In this document: piece after piece, positions 32,513 through 43,942 of the stretch
Position numbering within the stretch: the first letter of the stretch is position 1
How the letters are laid out: the number at the start of each line of letters is the position of its first letter
DNA from: Lentinus brumalis
Taxonomy: Eukaryota > Basidiomycota > Agaricomycetes > Polyporales > Polyporaceae
Length of the DNA: 64,000 nucleotides
Assembly (NCBI GenBank): GCA_001792895.1
Contig: MARA01000038.1
Location: 62,001 to 126,000 of the forward strand
Direction of reading: 5' to 3'
The notes under the pieces: model-generated
What the model was told of the DNA's origin: nothing
What the model saw: the letters and a program-made list of their open reading frames with translations, nothing else
The model's database searches: none
Position numbers and translations under genes: made by a program

Positions 32513-32770
32513 TGTGGGCTACCCAGCCTCGCCGCTTAACACTCCGTGTCCTCCTGCCAGCAAGTCAACTTGTTTCTCTCACTTGACCCTCATCACACAT
32601 TCGCTGCACTCCCAACCTTTATGCCTACACATCTTTGCTTGTATTCCATGGCCGCAGTAAAACGACTGACGGAAGTATGAAACAGCGGCAGTCCCTCCCA
32701 GAATCCCTCTCGGAGGGCGCAATAAAATAGCGCGCTTAACGGCGGGACGCTCTTTGCTGCCGCCAGCTAC
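32513..32770. other. Spacer between zinc-finger fragment and KDZ gene
   Basis: A divergent intergenic region of about 260 bp; it could hold promoters for both flanking genes. A small hairpin, CCCTCC..GGAGGG, lies near 32690-32717. No TIR of the KDZ element was recognised here. Confidence 0.35.
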
Positions 32771-32774
32771 GACC

Positions 32775-35700
32775 ATGGCGGCCGAGAGTATACTCAAGAA
32801 GCTCGCAACGTCCATGAAAAAGTTTGGCTCGGCGGAGCCCCGCCCTCCGAAAACCCCTTGCAAGAAAATACGCATGGAGCACACCTCCCCTGCCCGTGCG
32901 TGCGGTCATACCTCCATCACCTACGAAGACTCCCAGCATTCTCAGACGCCTCCACCCTCCGGCTGCCCGGACAGCCTCCCCAAACACAGCGGACCCCTCA
33001 AAGACCCCTGGCCCGCCCGGACTTCCCATTGAAAACGCGGGAGATCCCGGTGTGCTGGAAGGAGGTCCGTGAGTGCCTGCGAGCCTTCCCCGAACTGCCA
33101 GCAAAGGGGCACTCGAACGCACCTTCGATTTCTCAATGCCCGCGCCCAGGACGTCCAAGGAGGCTGGTGGCGAGGCGGATGTGGAGGCAGGGGAGGACTA
33201 CGTGTCGTCAGATGAAGAGGAACCGGATGTCTGAGATGGAGTGCGTCCCGAGACACACTTGGTACGTTCCCGTGAAGTACTATGAAGCGGCACACTAAAC
33301 ATGTGAAGCAGCCTTCCGAACGATGCAAGATATTCTTGCAGAAAGGGCACGCGTGGCGCGCGCGCGACATCCTCGACGACCGCGATGCTCCTCCGGATCT
33401 GAACAAGTGCACCACCTGCGGCTGTGACCCCAAGGCCAGGCCCAAGCATGCCACGCTATTCCGTTGCGTCGACTGCCACATCGCCCCGCTACATTGTGTC
33501 GCCTGCCTCATCAGCGCACATCTGGAGCGGCCCTTTGATTGCATCCAAGAGTGGGACAGGAACAATATGTCCTGGAGGAAGTGCACGCTCACGGACCTCG
33601 GGTACGAACTTCGTCTGGGTCATGCCGTTGCAAGAACACGTTCTCCCTTGCGCGGGACGATTTTCGACATCCACATCGTGTACTGCCAGTGCTCAACCGC
33701 AGGCAAGATACCTGAACAACTCATAGAGGCCGGGCTGTGGCCCGCCTCATGGGCGAATCCACAGTCGGCGACGACCATCTCCGTGTTGCGCACCTTCCAT
33801 AGCCTAAGCATGAACGCCCAAGTGAACGCCAACGACTACATCGCTCATCTGAAGTGTTCTACCGATAACGTCGGCGCGGCAGATTTGAAGGTAAGCCCGT
33901 GCACGCGGCATATCATCACGAATCTGATAGGGAAGCCTCTTCAGGACCGCTATCGCGAATTCGGAACATGTGTGCGCCAGTACTCGTTCGTATGTGCGTG
34001 CCGCTGGGGTGGGGTGGACCCTACCGACGAATTGCCGCCTGCAAGCTTGGTAGTGTTGTGCCCTGCTTGTCCTCAGCCAGGTCACAACATGCGGCCGGGT
34101 TGGGAGAGTCGAGATCCCAAGTATGAGTGAGTGTTGTGATCCTCGACCATTCGGCATACTGATGTGTGCCTCAGATATGTCGATGCTGCCCAGATCACCC
34201 AGGACGGCAATTTCCACTACTCAATGACCAATAAGCACACGGACCCAAAAGATCCTGCAATGACCAAGGGAGCCTCGTATTACGCCCACGAAGACGACTC
34301 GAAGGTGTTTTTGGAAACCATGGAACACCCGGAGCATGAGGTGAGACAGTTTGGTTGCGCGGGTGACCAAATGCTGAATCAGTTGTAGTCATCTACGTGC
34401 AACCAATTCGCGGCGATTGGGTCTGGCAAATACAAAGGGCCTGTGTCAGGAATCATGGCCATGCTGTGCCGACACATGATCGTGCTCCCCGGCGGAGTCC
34501 TCGACCTTCATCATGGCGAACGGTGCATCGTAAGCGTCCTGTGATGCACGCGGCCCGCACTAAACACCCTGCAAGGTATCTGTACGTTGACTTCTTGCTG
34601 GTGTCAGCCTTGCAACGATATTGCGCGCTACACATGATTGTAGATACCTACGACATATACTGCCAGTACATGAAGAAGTTCAGACGACGCCTCGAACTGG
34701 AGTTCACACCGACGAAGCTCGAAAGTCTCAAGTCGATCGAATCAGCGGACCTTCCCAAGATCATAGGCGGTGTAGGGAACTATCATGCCCCGATGCACAT
34801 CCGCAAGTGTCGCTGCTTTTTCTCCTTGCATCACATACTGGGTGTGGGAAAGATGGTGGGTGAGCAATGCGAGGGCCACTGGGGCATCACCGAGCCGCAT
34901 TCGCGCTGCACAAAGAAGATGTCGTGTGGACATCGTCACGAATACATCTGCTACCTATACAGCCACCGCAACGTGCAGCGCATCCATCGCCTAGGTGAGT
35001 CGCTCCGGACCATGGCGATAACGGCCGCTGACACCTATAGCGACCCACAGTGGACAAGCTGCCCGAGAAGTGGGAGGAAGCTGAGGGAGCGATGATAGCA
35101 GCGGACGAATACTTGCACACACTTGAAACCACGCTGTCCGAGACCTTCGGGGAGGAGACCGTAGATGAATGGCGGGCCGCGCACGATAAGTGGGAGAGCG
35201 AGGTCATGAACATCAACAACTACGCGCACATGGACAATCCTTTCGAAATTGCTGAGGATGCTGGTGGGTATCCAGCTCTCCGTGTGCGATGGTCGCTGAC
35301 GACGAGGCAGTGTTGACGACCGAGGCAATCTGCGAACATCTGCGGCAAGAGCGTACAGAGGAAGGAGACCGCCTGGGCATTGCAGTCATCGACACCATTC
35401 AGGCCGCACTTAACTTGGAGCGGAATAGGTGAGACACCGGCCTTGGTGGTTCAGTGTCTGCGTACTGAACCAGGCAGACAGATTGGACCTGATGAAGAAG
35501 ATTCGAGCGGCCGAAGGCACCGAGAAGGAACGCAGTGCCATCGCCGCGAAGTTGGAGGCCTATTGCCGGGATGTTCTGTTGTGCGAGCAGGACTTTGCAG
35601 TCTGCGTGTCGCCGATTGTCCACGAGGTGACTCAAGCATGCATCGCAGACGACCGCATGATGGCGGCGCAGCTCGGAGAGGCCATTGTGGCAGCCGGCCA

Positions 35701-36740
35701 GGATGCGACGGAAGGCGGCCAAGGAGAGATATGTCTTGCTTCCCAGCACGTTCCCCAAGCGATCGAAGCCTTGGCCTCAAAGATGCACCGAAAGAGCCCG
35801 GAGCAGGTACCTCTGTGAAACGCAAAGCACAGACGAAAGTGCAGAAGGCTTTCGAGGCCATGCTGGATGAGCTGTCTGTGCCAGCGGCCACGTTGCTGTC
35901 AATGTATCACAGCAAGGTATGGCAGCATCATCTCATGAAGAAGCTCGTCGAAACGGAGCGCAGCCTCAGACAAGGCCAGGCAGCTGAGTCCCTGAACGAC
36001 CTCAGGATCCACCTGTCCACTCACGTCGCCCTCAAATTTTGCAAGGAGGAATGATCGGGCCAGAACCACAACACTCCCATGGATCGCCGTCTCGACGAGA
36101 AGAAGGAAGTGATCACGGCTGCAAAGTACGCATATCGTAAGCTCAGGCACACCTTGCGCGTCCTTGGGATGCCGGAGAATCATATGATCTTCCGGCCCCT
36201 GCGTGACGAAGATGCCGTCGCTTTCAAGCTCTTTACCAGCGAGAATGTGCAGGGGGACAGTCGTCGGATGCCCTCATGGATCTGGGGAGACTTCAGCTTC
36301 GTTGGCAAGGTGGCCCCGGGTGAAGGTCGATCATTCCTCGAGAAAGGTGAGCGATGTAAGCTTGCGCACTAACGGCAGATTGACCCCGTATTGCAGCGAT
36401 GAGACCGCATTGGTTCCAACACAGCGCGCTTGCACGCAGAAATACCGAGGAGGCGTGGATCCGCTTGGAGGAGATGTTGCGTTGTTGGATGTCTTTCCAA
36501 GACAGCAGGGACTTTTGGGGCACTCGTGCGACCACCTTGGATGCCGCAGGCAACCTGGGAGCGATGTCATACGCACGCAGGTATGCGACATCCACGCGGC
36601 TTGCATCGGAATATGCTGACCCCGCTCTGAGGCAAGCGCACAGGTATGAACGTCTGTTCCGGAAGGCCGAGTTGAAGTTCCCCAGTCGGATTCACGAGGT
36701 GAGAACATCGCGAATGTGGTTGAATGGACTCTGACCCTGT
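32775..36740 (+). pseudogene. KDZ-family transposase (CxC2 type)
   Basis: Cut-and-paste transposase of the Kyakuja-Dileera-Zisupton superfamily. Seen: a start candidate MAAESILKKLATSMKKFG (32775), a Cys cluster CTTCGC..FRCVDCHIAPLHCVAC (CxC2 domain), IFDIHIVYCQC, then transposase-core features: STCNQFAAIGSGKYKG, YVDFLLVSALQRY, DTYDIYCQYMKKF (second acidic site), NYHAPMHIRKCRCFFS and GEQCEGHWG (Glu candidate), and a helical C-terminus ending KFPSRIHE. Introns such as 33892-33945 have good borders. Breaks near 33060, 34530, 35310 and 36053 disturb the frame, so I call a pseudogene, though some may be unmodelled introns or assembly indels. No terminal repeats were found. Confidence 0.8.
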
Positions 36741-36958
36741 CAGCAGGGAATAGGGATGCCGGTTCCCCGGAAGGACTAGTTTGCGCTGTTGGTAGGGGGG
36801 TTGCGACATCAAAGTGTCTCAAAAGGGGGTAGCGTGCGGCGGACACCCCTACAACTGATCATATCAGTGCCCTGCTCGCGCGCTCGACAGCACGCGTGAT
36901 CCAAGCTCGGAACTCCAGCCCTCCTCCTTGAGAGCCCGCCCCTTTCATCCTCTCCAGG

Positions 36959-38279
36959 CCCCGAGTCCGCGGGACGGCAGCAATCCCGCTCTGGCTTTGA
37001 GGGCAATCATGACACCCCGGCTGGGAACACCAGCGCAGATGCGGCGGCGGCGGCAGCTTCCCCCGCAATGAACACCAGCGCGGCGCACCTTGGCCGTGAC
37101 CTCAAGCGCATCCGCCAACTCAGTGCCGAATCTGGAACAGCCTTGGATGTTTTTCTTGCGGTAAGATCTGTGGTGTCCCATCCGCAAAGTGTCGCTCATC
37201 CCACCAGGCAAATCCATTTGCACGTGAAGCGCAGCAACATGCCCTCATGCTTGAATGCCGCGATATGCTCAAGACGGTGACGGCCACCGCAAACTATGTC
37301 ATTCCAGAGACTGTCCGGGTAAGTCTTTATACTACTCTGTCGTCGTCGTTGTCGGCTGCTGAGTCCGCTATGCCTAGTATGAAGAAAGCTGCCCAGGACT
37401 ATGCGTACGCGTTCACCCTCGCACCCACCATAGCCTTCTATCGGTCTATGGATGCCCCTGAGGCCGTCATGGTGCGCGTGCTATCAGGCTTCCCTTCGTA
37501 GTGTTGCTGATCCAATCATTGCTTCCTTGTACTGCGCAGAAGGTCATGCGTGAGTTCAACATCAGTGGTCTACCTCCCGCACACGAGACTGGCCAGTGCA
37601 CCCAAGTCATAGCCCACATTGCGCGGTGCATTACCGACATGCAGTTTCACATCAAAGCATTGGTACACAGTTTATTCTTGACGTCTGACCAGCAAGCTCA
37701 TGAGATATTGCATGCAAGATCCTGAAGACTTTCGCTGTCGATCCAGAAGTTCCCACTGATATCACCTCATTGACAGTGGCTATCGTCAGTCAGCCTATCC
37801 AAGGTGAAGGCTACTGTGGCATTGCTCGTATGAGTCGCCACCCTGGTGAGTCTCTCTTCCCATAATAGTTGCGCACGAGGCACCACTGATCCTTATCCAT
37901 GTAGCGGTGGGTCGTCATCACCTATGCCGACCAGAAGGACGAAGCGTATTGGAAGAAGGTCAACAAAATTCTCAAGAAAACCCGGAATGAGCTGGCTCGG
38001 GTTACTGGGGTTCAACTTGGGTGCGTCAGGCGTCGTTAAACAGAGCCCTAGTAAGTAATTGACACCCAATCATTACAAATTACAGGGCTTTTCAGCTCCT
38101 GTACGAAGAGGACGTCACAAAGTATGGGCAGGCTGACCTCCTGAACAACCCCACCATTGAGCTGCACCATCAGGATGACTGGATAGTCGCTCTTCACCAG
38201 CGTGCATCACAACTCCGCGAGGTCACAACCCGAGGCAAAGGCTCCACTGGACGAGGCCGCAAGCAGGGGAGGAGGTAGC
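36959..38279 (+). CDS. Unknown protein next to KDZ transposase, Arg/Gly-rich tail
   Basis: A multi-exon gene with open, well-bordered exons: one ending DLKRIRQLSAESGTALDVFL (to 37160), one 37208-37471 (ECRDMLKTVTATANYVIPE, AYAFTLAPTIAFY), one 37540-37662 (MREFNISGLPPAHETGQC), one from 37719 (TFAVDPEVPTDITSLTVAIV), one from 37905 (WVVITYADQKDEAYWKKV) and a last one (FQLLYEEDVTKYGQADLL) ending in GKGSTGRGRKQGRR and stop at 38277-38279. The first exon is not identified; the segment from 36959 follows an acceptor, so start is uncertain. The join between the fourth and fifth exons is one base out of phase. No domain recognised. Position suggests KDZ cargo or a neighbour gene. Confidence 0.55.
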
Positions 38280-38772
38280 TGGTTGCCGCGATCTTACATG
38301 GTGTATCCATCTGGTCTTGTACCACATAGTCGCTCTTGTGCAATCTGAACAAGTTCTTGGTCATTCAACTTGAAGTTCCCGTCGCTCGTTCAACCGTTCT
38401 GCCCTTGACCAGTGTCACAGTATGCATTCCTAAGGCTCATGGGTACCCCCTCGAGACCTCATACAAGATCTCCAATAGTACATATTCAATGTGGACGATT
38501 ACCTCGCTCAGACAACCAGACAGAGACCTACCGACATATTGAGTAGACCCGTAGTGACATCAGGAGATGATCTAGGTGCGAGCCCTCTGACAACCCCATT
38601 CCGACCTGGCTGGAACACTCTCACAGCAATGCTCTCTGACGAGCTCGTACAGAGGGCAAGGATCTGAGCTCGGCATGAGGCTCGGTCTCAGCTGAGCATT
38701 TTGAATTTCTTGTAATGCCTCTTGAGGCGATCTCGAGCCATGTAGAGCCCGAGGGAGTGTCTATCTTGGGGT

Positions 38773-39126
38773 GTTGCTCGGCGGCTGGCCTCTACATGGT
38801 ATCCAACTCTCACTGCGGTGTACGCAGGCAAGGTCGCTCGCCTGACTGCTGAGGAGGTGGCCCAGGTGATCCATGCGAACAAGATGGGTCCTTTCGGGGG
38901 ATTGATTGAGGTGGGACTGGTCTTGGACAAGGCCTCAGCTTCACGGGAGGAAGTTGTAGAAGCGTTCAACCGTGTTTACAACTTTCTTTCTGTGAAGATT
39001 GATGTGGTTGACCAGCATCTCATTCAGTTCGATGAGATCATGATTGAGCGCCTCCCTTGCAAGTTCGCGCAGACTAAAGCTATCCGGGAGAAAGATACGG
39101 GCAAGGGCAAAACAAGGGCTTCATAG
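38773..39126 (+). CDS. Hypothetical protein, small
   Basis: An open stretch STWYPTLTAVYAGKVARLTA..EEVAQVIHANKMGPFGGLIE..LPCKFAQTKAIREKDTGKG ending in KTRAS and stop at 39124-39126. Reads like genuine protein with a basic tail. The start is unclear; the first Met is at 38818 but homologous-looking residues precede it. No family recognised. Confidence 0.4.
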   Translation, partial: VARRLASTWYPTLTAVYAGKVARLTAEEVAQVIHANKMGPFGGLIEVGLVLDKASASREEVVEAFNRVYNFLSVKIDVVDQHLIQFDEIMIERLPCKFAQTKAIREKDTGKGKTRAS

Positions 39127-39159
39127 TAATACATACAATGCGAACTGCCGTGCATATGT

Positions 39160-40657
39160 AGAGGACCAAATGTCAAGATTATGTTTGTCGGCACCAAGAT
39201 ACTGCTGCTCCGCTGGCGTTTACACTGACATAGCCCTCTCCTGAGCTTGGGGCTGCTGATTGTCAATGTGCAAACACTTCATCTGCTCCTGCGGAGGCCC
39301 GTCCTCATTGGGCTCAGCAGAATCATCGCCATATCCCACCTTCCATTTGACTTTCTTCAGCGGCGATATGTGTTTCTTCTGACTGAGGTTCCGGATTGCA
39401 ATGGCGTTGTAGTCCTGACAAACTCCGGTGAGCTTCGCGTTTGAGAGCCGTGCATTATTGAGGAAATGTGCTTACCTTCTCTGCAGCGCAGTTGAGCAAA
39501 CAAATGGAGTGCAACTTCGGCAGAAATATGTATTCTGTTCGCCCGGTCTTGACTGCGATGAAACCAATCTGAACCTCCACCATGTTCGAGATGGAAAAGG
39601 CATTGGGTTTGATACGAACGAAATGTTTGCTGTGAGATGTAAGCCTTACTACCCTCACCATGCAATAGTATGAGCAGCTTACTTATTATCCTGTCGCTGC
39701 CAATACTCTTCTACACCATTGTCTTGAGTATGCATCTTGGTGTGTAGGAGAGGACACATTACATTGAATGGGTCGACAATGTCGGCCAAGTCAGCGGGGG
39801 CCTCCCCAACGGCATCCCTGGCAGAGCTCGTTTCGCAAAGGTGAGTGTCGCATTTGCGCCATCCCGACCGGGGGTCCACTCCCGAAGGCAACTTCCAGTA
39901 CGGGCAACATGGCGTTTGAAGTACTGGTAGATACTGCCTAGTCCCCGGACTGCGCAGTCAAACCACTCAGCCCCAAATTCTACCAACATTATGGACTGCT
40001 TCATGTCCATGAGCCAGGCATGGTTATGAGGGATGCTGGGATACGTTCACGTTGACTGTACCCATTCAAGCAGGCAAGACGTACTCACTGATTACTCTGG
40101 ATAGGCGGCAGATGTGCATCCTGCATAAATCCTTGGACACGGAGGATCACCTCCTCCACCTCTTCCCCTGACTTCTTGGGATATCCAAGCAGTAACATCC
40201 TTCCAGAGTTGCGCTCGCAGACCTCTGCAAAGGATGGGTCCATAGTCTGTGGAAGCTAGGGTGGTAAGCACGTGTATGTCTGGATGTTAGAAGCAACAGT
40301 ACTGACATCATCAACAGTACTGAGCTGAATGCAGGGCCCATCCTTGGCGTCCTTCTGGTGCTCCATATAATCCACCAGTAACTCGCCTAGTATGGACATT
40401 CCATTGAGTATGTCAGAAAATGTGGAGGCCAACAAAGGCTAACCAACAAGGACCCACGGTACTTGGCCTGATCTGCTTTCAACTGGGTCAACAAGGCCAT
40501 GTTCTGGAAGTCAGATGCAACAGAACGCAAGGGCAAGGACACTTGGGAAGGACTGGGTTGAACGGGGGTTCTAACAGCCTTCCTAGAAATGTTTCCGGTA
40601 TATCTGACAGGTCCTTGGAGCTGGGCACACCTCAGCAAACTCCGCGTCGTACGACAT
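39160..40657 (-). CDS. Hypothetical multi-exon gene
   Basis: Starts MSYDAEFAEVCPAPR at 40657. Exon-like segments with splice borders follow: QPSPSQVSLPLRSVASDFQN (about 40590-40440), LVDYMEHQKDAKDGPCIQL (about 40370), MDPSFAEVCERNSGRMLLLG (about 40240-40100), MKQSIMLVEFGAEWFDCAVR (about 40010-39840), ISNMVEVQIGFIAVKTGRTE (about 39600-39480) and KHISPLKKVKWKVGYGDD (about 39380-39320). It looks like one conserved-style gene of about 400 residues; no domain known to me. The 5' end is 12 codons before a plausible donor. Its strand opposes the neighbours. Confidence 0.5.
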
Positions 40658-41515
40658 TATTTTCCTGAAGTTGCCTAGCTGCCTCTTTCATTGCAGTTCC
40701 CTGCTAGCAGGCTCCGGTGGGTGCTCGGTCTCCATGCGCGCGCTCCTTTTGGGCACACTCCGTGGGTCTCCGTTATTTGGAGAGTGCACATTCTCTCCTC
40801 TCAATGCCTCCTTTCACCAACCTGTTCCCTCTCCCATGATACCATTCTGTTCAGTCTTGTAGACCACTGTGCGTAGTCTACCAATAATATTGTGAGGAGA
40901 GGAGGATGCCGTACAGGGTAAGCAGCCCCTCCAATGTCATGCGTGCCGAATAAGCTAATGCCTCGGGTGCTGCACATTTTTCTTTGTTCTCAGAATGCAT
41001 CGTAGAAGGTCCACCCCGGTCCCTCCATCAAATGCAACCATATCCCATAGTGGCCCCGCCTTGTATGCCTGTCTGTAGACTTGTTGCGGAGGTAGAATTC
41101 AAGGGCGCGTCATGTGCGCAGTGGATCTGAGGCAGGGAAGCAAGGCAACATGAGGATAATGGGGAAAAGTAAGTATGCTTCACCCGACGCTAATGCTGAG
41201 GTCTCCCGAAGACTCACCGATGTCACGCTTAGTGTGCGGAATGAACACCAACTTCCAAAACAGAATATTCTTGTTTATCTGCCCATGTGGCTATTATTCT
41301 CTGTGCTCAGGAATAAAATGGTCAATCTCACCTCCACCCCAATCTCCGCTCCTCCTCAGGATATAAACCCCCTTGCATCCCTCCAGTCATCTTCAGAGTT
41401 CCCACTCAACCTCATCGTACACATTTCCTTCTGTTCTCCTTGCCTCCCTTTTCTGTGGTGCCCTTGCTCACTCTGCTCCTACCTGTACTCTTACTTCTCG
41501 CCTTTATACTATATC
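40658..41515. other. Intergenic stretch
   Basis: About 860 bp between a minus- and a plus-strand gene, so it likely carries two divergent promoters. A TATAAA-like word (GGATATAAACCCC at about 41358) lies ~155 bp upstream of the next ATG, with a CT-rich run after it. No other feature seen. Confidence 0.35.
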
Positions 41516-41829
41516 ATGCCTCCTCGTGCTACATCTGCCCGGTGCATTACCCTTGCATGCTCCTCCATGACCTGCTCTTAACTCCCTCCCGTAGTTCCAA
41601 GGCCGCTGCTGCCAAGGCCGATGCAGCAACTGCTCGTCCTTCTCCTGCTCGTGCGGCTGCTACCAAGGGAGGTCGAGGTGCCGCTGTTGGTGCTGCTGCT
41701 GCTGCGAAGACCCCTGCAGCCAAGGGCGGGCCTAAGAAGTAAGTGTTGTTAAGTTTGCTTGTATCCTCTAGGACCCCGACCATGTCTGTGCCGTCTGCTG
41801 GAAGGTGCGGGACCAAGGTCATTAAAAGG
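41516..41829 (+). CDS. Lys/Ala-rich protein, 5' exons
   Basis: Start MPPRATSAR at 41516, intron 41550-41594, then SKAAAAKADAATARPSPARA, TKGGRGAAVGAAAAAKTPAA and KGGPKK, intron about 41741-41771, then TPTMSVPSAGRCGTKVIKR. The composition resembles histone H1-like or DNA-binding tails. It is followed by 2.1 kb of repeats and then by similar Lys/Ala-rich exons at 43943-44476. I suspect both are parts of one gene split by insertions, or two family copies. Confidence 0.5.
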
Positions 41830-42579
41830 TATGCTTCTGCGTGTTTTCCACTTTATACCAGCTCACCTCCCATTGATCTAGCCCCCTCCTTGTTGAGAGC
41901 GAGGCTGAGGGGGGGAGGAGGTGGACGATGTTCAGGAGGAAGATCCGGAGAATATGGAGGAACTCTCTGGGGAGACCTGCAGGTGAGTTTACGCCTCTGT
42001 TATCATACTTCCGACATCTTCTCACCATTCGGGATACTTGTAGTGAAGAGGAGGTGAGACTGAGGTAGACACAGTCTGCAACAGCAGCAAGGAAGAGTCC
42101 AAAAGACCCTGAAGATCATAAGGTTTGTACAATGTCCTTCAGTGTATGTATAGTGCTCATACTCATTGCATATATTAGGTGTGCCACCAAGGACACCCCG
42201 GCTGTGAGCCTCAGTAGTCCCTCACCTGTGTAAGCTCCTGGTTCATCGCAGTCGTTCTGTATTTATATGTTCATCAGGAAAAACTGCATCTCTCGGTAGG
42301 GCCCTGCCAAGCTATCAAGCTCTCTGGAGGCACCTGTATAGCTACCGAGACCTGGATAGCACTTGATAGATGTGTAACTCGAATTTTAGTACATACCAGT
42401 GAAAAAAGGGGAAGGAACCATTGCCGAGATCTTTCCTGAGTCATGAGAACACCAGAAAATGAACTTGTGCTGCTCCATCTTGTAGTCGAGGGTGTACAAA
42501 TTCAGCGCTAAGGTGTGCTGGCCAGTTCGTGAAGTCTCCTCTCACCTGCCCTAAATTGCACACGTGATGTAGGTGCCTG

Positions 42580-43500
42580 CACTTGGAGTTGGCACGTCAA
42601 GAGGCTTCATATGCAGGCTGCTTGCCCTCTGCTAGCAATTTTCACCCCGGCTCCCACCTTGCCTGTCGTCTCTCTGCTGTCCTCCTACTGCCTCCTGCTG
42701 TCCTCCCACTCCCTTGTCTTTTGGTGGGCATTGTCAACACGCAAGATAGACTCAAGACTATACCTGGTATAAGCAGCTCGCTCTCCATGCCCTCCGTGCA
42801 TTTGCTCTGCCCATGGCTCACTTTTCCTGCCCGCCGTTTGTTCACCCTGCTCATCCCTGGCTTGTGCTGCCTGCTGCTCGCCTGTACTGCCTGCTCGCTC
42901 GTATCGCCCGCCGCTCGCTTGTACTACTTACTACCGCTCGTCTGTACTACGTCTCACTGCCAGCTCGTACTACTGCCCGTCACCCGCTCATACTACTGCC
43001 CGCTGCTCGCTCGATACTGCCTGACACTCGCTCAATACTACCGGCCGCTCGCTCGCTACTGTCTGCTGCCCGCTCGTACTACCTGCGAGTACTACTGCCC
43101 GCTGCCCGCTCATACTACTGCCCGCCGCCTGCTCAGGCTCGTACTACTACCCGCTGCTTGCCCGATACTGCCCGCTGCTTGCCCGATACTGCCCGCCGCT
43201 CGCTCGCTTCTGCCCACCGCTCGCTCGCTACTGCCCTCTGCTCGCTTGCACTACCTGCTTGCTCGTACTACCCGCGGCCCACTCGCACTGCCCGCTCCCT
43301 CGCTCACACCTCGCACTACCCGCCCGCTGTTCATTCTCGGTACATGCCTGGTCAGCTCACGCTCTGCTCACTGCCTACATAAGATCTTCCTTACCTTCGT
43401 CACCTGTCCAAGTCCTTTGTCGCCGATGTTCTACCACATGGGGTGTAGTAGTATAGTTGTATCATGTACAGTGTAGATAGTATTGTTAGCAATAAATCAC
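42580..43500 (+). repeat. Pyrimidine-rich minisatellite-like domain, second copy
   Basis: Imperfect tandem units around CTGCCCGCTGCTCGCTCG and TACTACTGCCCG fill 42830-43330 on one strand, after a leader of CT-rich sequence. Long open frames here are compositional. The following 43440-43520 is AT-rich with AATAAATCAC. Similar in style to 26540-27060, but the inverted ends seen there were not found here. Confidence 0.55.
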
Positions 43501-43708
43501 TTTATGATCATCATCAGTGTCTATTCAGTGTGCGCTGCCTCGAATATGACGGATATGAAATGATATCAACAAGCTACCACAATGCTCTCGAGTACTAGAT
43601 AGATTATGCACCGGTCTATCTACTGCTATAGAAAAGGGGACTATACTATCAGCCTATCGCCACTCGCTAGATGTGATAGGTCTAGCTAGACATGTATTTT
43701 TTTCCTGA

Positions 43709-43932
43709 TGTTGAACTCGGAGCTCTATCTCCGGTTCCTGTGACGGCGTCAAGTCCATACTTGCACACAAGGATGCTTGCAGTGCACCCTACTAGTGCCC
43801 TGACGTGCTAGCGGATGCCCTTCTTCTTTTCGATATATCGGGGTGTGTAGATTCGCTTTTATCAATATATCAGACTTCACAGAGCTCGACATAGGCCATT
43901 GTGATCGCTCTGAGGCACACTGCAGCCAACAT
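43709..43932 (+). repeat. Dispersed repeat copy B
   Basis: A contiguous 224-bp stretch closely matching copy A (22503-22635 plus 22837-22926). Starts TGTTGAACTCGGAGCTCTAT and includes CGATATATCGG and CAGACTTCACAGAGCTCGAC. It lies just upstream of Lys-rich exons, so it could have supplied a promoter or may simply be an insertion. Confidence 0.6.
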
Positions 43933-43942
43933 TATATATGTT

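Noticed and set aside
32670..36850. TIRs of the KDZ element
   Set aside because: GGAGGG and GGGGGG words on both sides do not align as inverted repeats, and no 8-bp duplication was seen.
42583..43476. 297-codon Ser/Leu/Tyr/Arg-rich frame
   Set aside because: Arises from the pyrimidine-rich tandem repeats; all three frames are open there.
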